6,354 nucleotides of DNA from Syntrophales bacterium (GTDB lineage Bacteria > Desulfobacterota > Syntrophia > Syntrophales > UBA2210). Location: NCBI GenBank assembly GCA_030655735.1, contig JAUSPK010000206.1, positions 1 through 6,354 of the forward strand. The letters are read 5' to 3'. The position numbers and the translations under genes are program-made. The notes below the pieces were generated by a model that saw only the letters and a list, made by a program, of their open reading frames with translations, was not told the DNA's origin and made no database searches. Below, one piece after another: positions 1 through 5,922 of this stretch (its first letter is position 1; every line of letters begins with the position of its first letter).

Positions 1-1737
1 TGGATGTTTACCGGCAAGGAGATGGAGGTTACCATTGACGGATATGGAACCATTAAGCATGGGACCTTCCAGGTGAAGGGTGTTCCCGTTCTCTACCTTC
101 CCTATCTGATATTCCCTGCCAAGACTACCCGGCAGACGGGCCTGCTCCTTCCCCGTATCGGCTATTCGACCGAAAAAACGGGATTGGATGTCGGTATTCC
201 CTTTTACTGGGCTATTTCAGATAACGCCGACGCGACCTTTTATCAGCGCTATATGGAGAAAAGGGGATTCCAGGAGGGGGTTGAGTTCCGGTATCTTATC
301 GGTAAAGATACGCATGGCACACTGTATGGAGATTATCTCAATGACACCATGGAGATATCAGAGACCGAAGGGGCTGCCATTCTGCACAGGGACTGGAAAG
401 AAGATAACAAACGGTGGTCGTATTATCTGGACCACGAGACGACATTCAGCCCGGGCTTTTACCTGAAGACGGATATAAAAAGGGTATCTGACCGGTGGTA
501 TTTCAGGGACTTCGATTCATACAACTACTATATGGCGCATTACAGAGCAGATGACACCCGTGCATTTGGCGGTGTCTCGTTCGAAGGCGACAAATCCCTG
601 ACCTCGCTGACCTCAACGGCCCGCCTCGTAAAGGACTGGAACCTGTTTAACGCGACCGCCCTTGTGGAATATACGGATAATTTCCAGAGCTACTCCAATG
701 ATGAAACACTGCAGAAGTATCCTGAGGTCACCTTTACCGGCATGAAGCAGCCCCTGTACAATTCCCCCATCGATTTTGAGCTGACATCGGTGTACGGTCA
801 TTATTACCGTACCACGGGATACAGGGGTGATGTCTTCGATGCCTATCCGATCTTTTCGTGGCCCCTGAGCCTTGGTGATTATCTGGAATGTACGCCATCC
901 CTGGGGTTGAGAGAGACAACATGGGAAAGCTCATACAGTGGTACTGCTGCGGGAAATGAGAACAGAGACGGCAGCCGGGAACTGTACACCGTGGGGACGG
1001 TCCTCTCCAGCGAGGTGAGTAGAATTTTTAATGTAGGGGGGGCGGTCGTAGACAAGATACGGCACGGTATTAGGCCGGAGGTGACATACTCGTATATCCC
1101 GTATGTGTATCAAGCTGACAGGCCGGACTTCCTCGGCGAGATAGCGGAGACAAATACGGTAACTTACTCCCTCATCAACACAATGATTGCCCGGCTGAAG
1201 GATGAGGAGGGGGGGACTTCCTATCGGGAGTTCTTCAGGCTGAAGTTGAGCCAGGTTTACGATATCAAGGAGGCGAGAAGGGAGACCACCGGATCTTTGC
1301 AGCCCAGGAGACCGTTCGGCAATATCACCTCGGAACTGGACTTTAGCCCCTTTCGGTATCTCTCTCTTGATGCCGACGCAAGCTTCGATGTCACATCCGG
1401 TGAATGGGAAGAGATAAATTCCACCTTCGATATCAACGACGCGCGCGGTGATTCTCTGACCGCCGAATACCGGTATACCCAGAATTCAGTGGAGGAGATC
1501 AACCTCTCTTTCAAGGGGAAGGCGACAGAGGCCCTTGATCTGATGTATATCCTGAGGAAAGACAAACTCGGCAACAAAACCCTTGAAACCACGTATGCGT
1601 TAGATTATCACAAACAGTGCTGGAGCGTGGAATTCAGCTATACCGACTCCCCTGACGACAGGAGTTTTATGGTGGTCTTCTCCCTCTATGGCCTTGGAAA
1701 GGTGGGCAGAGTGGGGGGCAGCATGCCTGGGAAGTAG
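1..1737 (+). CDS. lptD: LPS-assembly outer membrane protein LptD, 5'-truncated by the window
   Basis: LptD is the outer-membrane beta-barrel that, plugged by the lipoprotein LptE, inserts lipopolysaccharide into the outer leaflet. The frame is open from base 1, so the gene begins upstream; 578 residues are visible, and the signal peptide and most of the periplasmic jelly-roll domain are missing. The first 40 or so residues look like the last jelly-roll strands, including the family-typical stretch VPVLYLPYLIFP, followed by RQTGLLLPRIGYS and then KRGFQEGVEFRYL, where the barrel begins. The rest alternates aromatic and polar residues as expected for barrel strands and ends in FMVVFSLYGLG. Only two cysteines are visible, at codons 889-891 and 1618-1620; the second (QCWSVEF) lies where E. 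coli LptD has its C-terminal CC pair used for disulfides to the N-terminal domain. The identity is firm. No clear intrinsic terminator follows the stop codon. Confidence 0.93.
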   Translation, partial: WMFTGKEMEVTIDGYGTIKHGTFQVKGVPVLYLPYLIFPAKTTRQTGLLLPRIGYSTEKTGLDVGIPFYWAISDNADATFYQRYMEKRGFQEGVEFRYLIGKDTHGTLYGDYLNDTMEISETEGAAILHRDWKEDNKRWSYYLDHETTFSPGFYLKTDIKRVSDRWYFRDFDSYNYYMAHYRADDTRAFGGVSFEGDKSLTSLTSTARLVKDWNLFNATALVEYTDNFQSYSNDETLQKYPEVTFTGMKQPLYNSPIDFELTSVYGHYYRTTGYRGDVFDAYPIFSWPLSLGDYLECTPSLGLRETTWESSYSGTAAGNENRDGSRELYTVGTVLSSEVSRIFNVGGAVVDKIRHGIRPEVTYSYIPYVYQADRPDFLGEIAETNTVTYSLINTMIARLKDEEGGTSYREFFRLKLSQVYDIKEARRETTGSLQPRRPFGNITSELDFSPFRYLSLDADASFDVTSGEWEEINSTFDINDARGDSLTAEYRYTQNSVEEINLSFKGKATEALDLMYILRKDKLGNKTLETTYALDYHKQCWSVEFSYTDSPDDRSFMVVFSLYGLGKVGRVGGSMPGK

Positions 1738-1738
1738 A

Positions 1739-1791
1739 GCGAAAAGTTTTTTGGATTTTTTCTTGACAAACGTCTCGTAATTACATATTGT
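1739..1791 (+). promoter_or_regulatory. Sigma70-type promoter of rplM-rpsI with an UP-like AT tract
   Basis: A perfect -35 box TTGACA (1763-1768) is followed by a 17-base spacer and a -10 box TATTGT (1786-1791, four of six consensus bases). The expected start is near 1797-1802, giving a leader of about 30 bases before rplM. Just upstream of the -35, bases 1742-1761 hold AAAA then two T6 tracts, which resembles the alpha-subunit UP element found at ribosomal promoters and falls in the correct -59 to -38 interval. The boxes are seen directly; promoter activity is inferred. Confidence 0.75.
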
Positions 1792-1827
1792 CGCTCTCTT
1801 TGAGTTTCTGAATCCAGGTGAATTTTT

Positions 1828-2256
1828 ATGAAGACATATAGTGCCAAAAAAGAAGAGGTTGTGAGAGACTGGTATCTCGTCGATGCGGAGGGTAAGGTGC
1901 TGGGAAGGCTTGCCGTTGAGATCGCACGGCGCCTGAGAGGAAAGCACAAACCCGTCTATACCCCCCATGTTGATACCGGGGATTTTATAGTTGTGGTAAA
2001 TGCGGAGAAGATTACCCTTACGGGCAAAAAGCTTACCGATAAGATCTACTACCATCACACCGGATATCCCGGTGGGCTGAAGTCGACGACGGCGGACAAG
2101 CTTCTGGCTGAAAAACCCGAAGAGGTCTTGTTCAGTGCCGTCAAGGGGATGCTTCCGAAAAACAGTCTGGGAAGACAGATGCTGAAGAAGCTGAAGGTAT
2201 ACAAGGGTGACAAGCACCCGCACAAGGCCCAGATGGCCGCGTTGCTGGAAGTATAG
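1828..2256 (+). CDS. rplM: 50S ribosomal protein L13
   Basis: This is an early-assembling protein of the large ribosomal subunit. The product is 142 residues, the same length as E. coli L13. Family landmarks are all present: the N-terminal DWYLVDAEGKVLGRLA, the central VVVNAEKITLTGKK, the YYHHTGYPGG segment and the signature MLPKNSLGRQMLKKLKVYKG near the C-terminus. The ATG is preceded by AGGTGA (1816-1821) at 6 bases. It is the first gene of a two-gene operon with rpsI, only 18 bases away, the usual bacterial arrangement. In E. coli L13 is reported to repress its own operon through the mRNA leader; the leader here is short and I cannot recognise a binding site in it. Confidence 0.98.
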   Translation: MKTYSAKKEEVVRDWYLVDAEGKVLGRLAVEIARRLRGKHKPVYTPHVDTGDFIVVVNAEKITLTGKKLTDKIYYHHTGYPGGLKSTTADKLLAEKPEEVLFSAVKGMLPKNSLGRQMLKKLKVYKGDKHPHKAQMAALLEV

Positions 2257-2274
2257 GCCAGGAGAGAAACAGAT

Positions 2275-2667
2275 ATGGCAGTGAAGAGTTATTATGCGAC
2301 GGGGAAGAGAAAGACATCAATAGCGCGGGTCTGGATGAAAGAGGGGAGCGGTGTCTTTGTCATCAACAAGAGGACCTTTGATGAATATTTCACCCTTGAT
2401 ATATTAAGGGGACTGATTCAGCAGCCTCTCAACGTGACCGATAAAAAAGACAAGTTTGATTTCTATATCAATGTCAACGGAGGGGGGATCTCCGGCCAGG
2501 CCGGTGCCATCAGGCACGGGATATCCAAGGCCCTCCTGGGGTATGATGAAGAGTTGAAATCCGTCCTCAAGAAGGCCGGATTCCTTACGAGAGATGCCCG
2601 CGTTAAGGAGAGAAAAAAATACGGCCAGCCCGGCGCCAGGAAGAAATTCCAGTATTCCAAGAGATAA
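2275..2667 (+). CDS. rpsI: 30S ribosomal protein S9
   Basis: This small-subunit head protein has a basic C-terminal tail that reaches the P-site tRNA. The product is 130 residues, the typical bacterial length. It shows the N-terminal YATGKRKTSIARVW, the family signature GGGISGQAGAIRHGISKAL in the middle, and the basic tail ending in the conserved FQYSKR. The start is fixed by AGGAGA (2260-2265) 9 bases upstream, in the short gap after rplM. It is co-transcribed with rplM and its transcript should end at the hairpin at 2684-2709. Confidence 0.98.
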   Translation: MAVKSYYATGKRKTSIARVWMKEGSGVFVINKRTFDEYFTLDILRGLIQQPLNVTDKKDKFDFYINVNGGGISGQAGAIRHGISKALLGYDEELKSVLKKAGFLTRDARVKERKKYGQPGARKKFQYSKR

Positions 2668-2683
2668 AAACAGCAGGAAACAG

Positions 2684-2709
2684 AGGGGGCCGAGGCGGCC
2701 CCCTTTTTT
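2684..2709 (+). terminator. Intrinsic terminator of rplM-rpsI
   Basis: An uninterrupted GC-rich stem pairs 2684-2692 (AGGGGGCCG) with 2696-2704 (CGGCCCCCT) across a 3-base loop (or 8 bp with a 5-base loop), followed directly by T6 (2704-2709). It begins 16 bases after the rpsI stop codon. Stem, loop and U-tract all match a strong rho-independent terminator. Its 3' end lies only 16 bases before the argC start codon, so it is also part of any readthrough leader of argC. Confidence 0.93.
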
Positions 2710-2725
2710 ATTGGGAGGGGGAGTT

Positions 2726-3763
2726 ATGTTGAAGGTTGGTATCTATGGGGCAAGTGGGTACACCGGTCAGGAACTCCTGAGACTGTTAATCGGTCACCCC
2801 GACGTGGATGTTGTTGCCATCACATCGAGAAAATTCAAGGGCACGCCGGTCTCGGAGGTCTATCCGGCATTTGCCGGTATGACGAATCTGAAATTTGTGG
2901 ACTCGTCTCCACAGCAGCTTGTGCCCTCCTGTGATGTGGTGTTCCTGGCTCTTCCACATGGAGAGGCTATGCTGGTGGCCCCGGTTTTTGTTGAGGCCGG
3001 CGTAAAGGTTATAGACCTCAGCGCCGATTTTCGCCTGAGGGATGTATCGGTATTCGAGGCATGGTACACAAAACATACCGCTCCCGATCTTCTGGAAAAG
3101 GCCGTCTACGGTCTCCCCGAGTTGTATCGTGATGATATCAAGGGTTCAAACCTTGTTGCCAATCCCGGGTGTTACCCCACGAGTATCATCCTGGGGCTCG
3201 CGCCCCTGCTGCGTGAGGGGTGCATTGATCCTTCATCGATTATAGCGGACTCAAAATCGGGTGTGAGCGGAGCGGGGCGTGATCTGCAGCTCGGCTCGCT
3301 CTTCTGCGAGGTGAATGAGGGATTCAAGGCGTATAAGGTAGGGTCACATCGCCACACCCCGGAGATAGAGCAGGAACTGGGGCGGATCGCGAATACGGCG
3401 ATAACCGTCTCCTTTACCCCCCACCTCCTACCGGTAAACAGGGGAATCCTGAGTACGATATATGCGGATCTTAAAGGGAAGATATCGCAGTCTGAAATAA
3501 CAGATATCTATCAGAAATTCTACGCCGACGAGAAATTTGTACGGATATGTTCGGCAGACAGCCTGCCGAACATATCCTCGGTCAGGGGCTCCAATTTCTG
3601 TGATATAGGGTTTGTAGCCGACGGACGTACCGGACGGGTGGTCATCATATCCGCGATAGACAACCTGGTAAAGGGCGCATCGGGCCAGGCAGTCCAGAAT
3701 ATGAACCTCATGTATGGACTGCCCGAGGGTGCCGGTCTCGACTCTATTTCCCTGTTCCCGTAA
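2726..3763 (+). CDS. argC: N-acetyl-gamma-glutamyl-phosphate reductase
   Basis: This cytoplasmic enzyme performs the third step of arginine synthesis: NADPH-dependent reduction of N-acetylglutamyl phosphate to N-acetylglutamate semialdehyde. The product is 345 residues, normal for the family. The N-terminal Rossmann motif GASGYTG (residues 8-14) binds NADP; ANPGCYPT places the catalytic cysteine at Cys149; GSHRHTPEI holds the expected histidine (208 or 210); the C-terminal VRGSNFCDIGF and IDNLVKGASGQAVQNMNLMYGL are typical. The ATG at 2726 is chosen over an in-frame upstream ATG at 2594 because it matches the family N-terminus (MLKVGIYGASG) and has GGAGG at 2714-2718, 7 bases away; the upstream ATG lies inside rpsI. 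No promoter is seen between the rpsI terminator and the gene. Codons 273-284 consist almost wholly of a perfect inverted repeat, listed separately. Confidence 0.96.
   Translation: MLKVGIYGASGYTGQELLRLLIGHPDVDVVAITSRKFKGTPVSEVYPAFAGMTNLKFVDSSPQQLVPSCDVVFLALPHGEAMLVAPVFVEAGVKVIDLSADFRLRDVSVFEAWYTKHTAPDLLEKAVYGLPELYRDDIKGSNLVANPGCYPTSIILGLAPLLREGCIDPSSIIADSKSGVSGAGRDLQLGSLFCEVNEGFKAYKVGSHRHTPEIEQELGRIANTAITVSFTPHLLPVNRGILSTIYADLKGKISQSEITDIYQKFYADEKFVRICSADSLPNISSVRGSNFCDIGFVADGRTGRVVIISAIDNLVKGASGQAVQNMNLMYGLPEGAGLDSISLFP
3543..3577. repeat. Perfect 15-bp inverted repeat inside argC
   Basis: The left arm GGATATGTTCGGCAG (3543-3557) is the exact reverse complement of the right arm CTGCCGAACATATCC (3563-3577), separated by ACAGC. 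It encodes residues R273 to S284 of ArgC. The flanking bases do not extend the pairing. No U-tract follows, so it is not an intrinsic terminator. From memory of ArgC proteins, the segment between FVR and VRGSN is 14 residues here, as in B. subtilis ArgC, so the repeat does not look like an inserted element. Function unknown. Confidence 0.95.
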
Positions 3764-3769
3764 GGGAAC
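3754..3769 (+). other. Small hairpin with GUAA loop at the argC stop codon
   Basis: GTTCCC (3754-3759) pairs with GGGAAC (3764-3769) across GTAA, a GNRA-type tetraloop that contains the argC stop codon TAA (3761-3763). No T-run follows, so it is not an intrinsic terminator. It could stabilise the argC 3' end or be incidental; the pairing is seen, the role is not. Confidence 0.4.
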
Positions 3770-3811
3770 TGCGCGATACGTTCAAGGCAGGACACCGGAG
3801 AATGGCTGCCT

Positions 3812-3816
3812 GGAGG
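3812..3816 (+). promoter_or_regulatory. Distant candidate ribosome binding site of cysS
   Basis: GGAGG is the only good Shine-Dalgarno match before cysS, but it lies 17 bases from the ATG at 3834, well beyond the usual 5-10. No ATG, GTG or TTG in frame lies between them. A 6-bp inverted repeat AGGCAG (3785-3790) and CTGCCT (3806-3811) abuts it. The remote spacing suggests weak or structurally assisted initiation. Confidence 0.4.
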
Positions 3817-3833
3817 ATGTAAAAGCTATACTC

Positions 3834-5312
3834 ATGAGTTTACGACTGTACAATACACTGACAAAAAAGAGAGAAGAGTTTGTCCCCCTTGAGGAGGGCA
3901 AGGTAGGGCTCTATGTCTGCGGGATTACCGCGTACGACGTGTGCCATATCGGACATGCCCGCTCTTCGGTGGTCTTCGATGTTATCTACCGATACCTGAA
4001 ATACAGCGGCTATGATGTCACCTATGTCAAAAACTTTACGGATGTCGATGACAAGATTATCGGAAAGGCAATTGCAGAGGGAACCGAGATAGCCGATATA
4101 TCCGAACGGTATATCAAGGAACACAATGAGGATATGGACCGCCTTGGGGTGGCCCGGCCTACGATGGCGCCCAAGGCGACCGAGAATATAAAGGGGATGA
4201 TACGGCTCATCGACACCCTGATGGAGAAGGGCCTTGCCTACGTTGTCGATGGCGATGTCTATTATTCGGTGGAAAGCTTTGACGGATACGGCAAGCTGTC
4301 GGGGAGAGGCCTGGATGACATGATGGCCGGTGCCCGGATCGATATAGACGAAAAGAAGAGAAATCCATTCGATTTTGCCCTCTGGAAGTCCAGCAAAGAG
4401 GGGGAGCCCTTTTGGAGCAGTCCTTGGGGGAATGGCAGGCCTGGATGGCATATAGAGTGCTCCGTCATGAGCCAGAGGTTTCTGGGAGACACCTTTGATA
4501 TCCACGGCGGTGGTGAGGACCTTATCTTTCCGCACCACGAAAACGAGATAGCCCAGTCGGAGGGTGCTACGGGGAAACCCTTCGCGAAATACTGGATGCA
4601 CAACGGGTTCATAAAGATAGACAGCGAGAAGATGTCCAAATCCCTCGGGAACACCCTGACCATAAAAGAGGTGCTGAATGCTTACCACCCGGAGGAGGTG
4701 AGATTTTTTATCCTTCAGAGGCACTATAAGAGCTATATAGATTTTTCGGATGCCGCCATGGCGGAGGCACGGGCGGGTATGGAGAGACTTTATACCACGC
4801 TGAAGGGTATAAAAGATGCGCTTGGCGGGGGAGTGGATTTCTCCGACACCTCTGAAAAAGACCTCTCCGGTGAAGATGAGGATGTGTGGGGGAAGGTGGG
4901 CATGCTTCCCGGCCGGTTTACAGAGGCCATGGATGATGATTTTAATACCCCGATGGCGCTGGGGTGTATATTTGACACAGTCCGCATCTTAAACGGGTAT
5001 ATCCCGAAAGATTCCGCACCCACCAGAGAGATGCTCTTTGTCCTCAGCGAGGCATGGGGACGTATCAGAGAGGTAGGGAAGGTGTTGGGGTTGTTTCTGG
5101 AAGACCCCGATGAATATTTTGGAAAGGACAGAGAGCGAAAGGTCAAAAAGTCCGGCCTTGACGTCGAAGAGGTAGAGCGGCTGATCGATGAGAGAAACAA
5201 GGCACGGGAGGCCAAGGACTGGGGCCGTGCTGATGAGTTGAGAGACCTCCTGACATCTAAGGGGATCGCCCTCAAGGACACCCCCACCTCCACCACATGG
5301 AAGGTAGGGTAG
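3834..5312 (+). CDS. cysS: Cysteinyl-tRNA synthetase
   Basis: This class I aminoacyl-tRNA synthetase charges tRNA-Cys with cysteine using ATP. The product is 492 residues, somewhat longer than E. coli CysRS (461). The HIGH motif is at residues 38-41 and KMSKS at 266-270. The zinc-site ligands that set cysteine specificity are all present: Cys29, Cys209 (GWHIECS), His234 and Glu238 (FPHHENEIA), nearly the E. coli numbering. The C-terminal anticodon-binding part ends in the typical DELRDLLTSKGIALKDTPTSTTW. The extra length is partly an acidic stretch at about 333-352 in the helical domain. The ATG at 3834 gives the family N-terminus MSLRLYNTLT; the only upstream in-frame ATG (3714) lies inside argC. 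The gene follows argC by 70 bases without a recognisable promoter or terminator, so co-transcription is likely. It converges on greA. Confidence 0.97.
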   Translation: MSLRLYNTLTKKREEFVPLEEGKVGLYVCGITAYDVCHIGHARSSVVFDVIYRYLKYSGYDVTYVKNFTDVDDKIIGKAIAEGTEIADISERYIKEHNEDMDRLGVARPTMAPKATENIKGMIRLIDTLMEKGLAYVVDGDVYYSVESFDGYGKLSGRGLDDMMAGARIDIDEKKRNPFDFALWKSSKEGEPFWSSPWGNGRPGWHIECSVMSQRFLGDTFDIHGGGEDLIFPHHENEIAQSEGATGKPFAKYWMHNGFIKIDSEKMSKSLGNTLTIKEVLNAYHPEEVRFFILQRHYKSYIDFSDAAMAEARAGMERLYTTLKGIKDALGGGVDFSDTSEKDLSGEDEDVWGKVGMLPGRFTEAMDDDFNTPMALGCIFDTVRILNGYIPKDSAPTREMLFVLSEAWGRIREVGKVLGLFLEDPDEYFGKDRERKVKKSGLDVEEVERLIDERNKAREAKDWGRADELRDLLTSKGIALKDTPTSTTWKVG

Positions 5313-5354
5313 GCGCCTCGAGGCTGTTTGCCGAGGCTGACCTGAGCATAGGCG
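5313..5354. other. Convergent cysS/greA gap with nested repeats
   Basis: The 42 bases between the two stop codons hold an inverted repeat GCCTCG (5315-5320) and CGAGGC (5332-5337), a direct repeat CGAGGCTG (5319-5326 and 5332-5339), and a second direct repeat TAGGCGC (5310-5316 and 5349-5355). A hairpin can form for both transcripts, but neither strand has a following U-tract, so a canonical bidirectional intrinsic terminator is not supported. It may end transcription by another means or be incidental. Confidence 0.4.
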
Positions 5355-5828
5355 CTATTCTATCGTTATGTCCACGATCTCAAATTCTCTGACACCCCCC
5401 GGTGTAGTAACCCGGACCTCGTCGCCCACCTCTTTTCTGATGAGCGCCTTCCCGATGGGGGACGTGACGGACATCTGGTTCCGGCTCATATCGGATTCAA
5501 AGGGCCCTACGAGCTGATAGCGGGACACCTCTCCCGTGTCCATATCCTCTATTGTAACAGTCGCCCCGAAGACAACCCTCTCATCGGTCAGGTCCTTCAG
5601 TTCGACAATAGTTGAACTCGCCAGGTTGTTTTCTAACTCCTGGATCTTTCCCTGTATAAATGACTGCCTTTCTTTGGCCGCGGCGTATTCGGCGTTTTCC
5701 GAGATATCGCCATGTTCCCTGGCTACCTCGATATCCCGTACATTTGCCGGCACTTCGACCTTCTTTAGACGGGCCAGTTCTTCCTTCAATCTTTCAAATC
5801 CTGCGCGAGTTATGGGAAGCTTATTCAT
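5355..5828 (-). CDS. greA: Transcript cleavage factor GreA
   Basis: GreA rescues backtracked RNA polymerase by reaching through the secondary channel and stimulating cleavage of the RNA 3' end. The product is 157 residues (E. coli 158). The N-terminal two-thirds of the first 80 residues is the antiparallel coiled coil, with the tip EHGDISENAEY carrying the catalytic acidic pair Asp41 and Glu44 at the canonical positions. The C-terminal FKBP-like domain (about 84-157) includes SPIGKALI and GDEVRVTTPGG. The start at 5828 matches the family N-terminus (MNKLPITRAGFERL) and has GGAGA (5836-5840) about 7 bases upstream; the frame stays open further upstream to a GTG at 5885 without a ribosome binding site. 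The gene has its own predicted promoter and a structured leader of about 90 bases. Confidence 0.97.
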   Translation of the reverse strand: MNKLPITRAGFERLKEELARLKKVEVPANVRDIEVAREHGDISENAEYAAAKERQSFIQGKIQELENNLASSTIVELKDLTDERVVFGATVTIEDMDTGEVSRYQLVGPFESDMSRNQMSVTSPIGKALIRKEVGDEVRVTTPGGVREFEIVDITIE

Positions 5829-5843
5829 GGTATTTTCTCCGAG

Positions 5844-5868
5844 TGACGGCTGCTTTGATTGGCCGCCA
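5844..5868 (-). promoter_or_regulatory. Second hairpin in the greA leader, next to its ribosome binding site
   Basis: Read on the minus strand, UGGCGGC (5868-5862) can pair with GCCGUCA (5850-5844), including one G-U pair, across an 11-base loop. The stem ends three bases before the GGAGA at 5840-5836. It would form only in transcripts that pass the upstream attenuator-like hairpin. The pairing is short; a function is inferred. Confidence 0.35.
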
Positions 5869-5869
5869 T

Positions 5870-5916
5870 AAAAATAGCAATGCACAGAGTTGAACTGTGC
5901 TCAACCCCATGCATTG
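5870..5916 (-). terminator. Candidate attenuator hairpin at the 5' end of the greA transcript
   Basis: On the minus strand, CAATGCATGGGGTTGA (5916-5901) pairs base for base with TCAACTCTGTGCATTG (5893-5878) across a 7-base loop: 16 consecutive pairs, three of them G-U. The wobbles mean the full stem can form only in greA-sense RNA, not in RNA of the opposite strand. Three bases later comes U5 (5874-5870), then A-U. The stem begins at the predicted transcription start, so termination here would release an RNA of roughly 45-50 bases. The basal stem is AU-rich, so termination may be partial. E. coli greA is known to have a leader attenuator producing short GraL RNAs; similarity of layout is seen, equivalence is inference. 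Confidence 0.5.
5882..5900. repeat. 19-bp inverted repeat between greA and radC
   Basis: GCACAG (5882-5887) and CTGTGC (5895-5900) form a perfect 6-bp dyad with a 7-base centre, close downstream of the predicted greA start. As RNA it competes with the longer greA leader hairpin; as DNA it could be an operator. It does not match the LexA, CRP or FNR consensus that I know. Confidence 0.45.
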
Positions 5917-5922
5917 GTTTAT

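Noticed and set aside
1036..1042. G7 tract in lptD, with another at 1209-1215, as possible phase-variation sites in a surface protein.
   Set aside because: Seven G is short for slippage-driven switching, the frame is intact across both, and lptD is normally essential.
1719..1761. Short hairpin at the lptD 3' end followed by T6 tracts, as an lptD terminator.
   Set aside because: The stem is only 4 bp and lies about 18 bases from the first T-run; the T tracts are better explained as an upstream element of the rplM promoter.
2058..2074. 6-bp inverted repeat CACCGG/CCGGTG in rplM.
   Set aside because: It falls on the conserved HTGYPGG codons and is within chance expectation for coding sequence of this length.
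2594..2725. Upstream extension of argC to an in-frame ATG at 2594.
   Set aside because: It overlaps rpsI and the terminator, has no family similarity, and the start at 2726 has a good ribosome binding site and the canonical N-terminus.
3840..4724. Long open frame of 294 codons on the minus strand opposite cysS.
   Set aside because: It lies entirely antisense to a clear cysS, shows no family resemblance, and is explained by the codon pattern of the sense gene.
5825..5914. A 29-codon upstream ORF on the minus strand in the greA leader, whose TGA stop overlaps the greA ATG (ATGA).
   Set aside because: It has no ribosome binding site, its ATG lies about two bases from the predicted transcript start within the base of the leader hairpin, and the peptide resembles nothing I know. 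The ATGA overlap may be chance.
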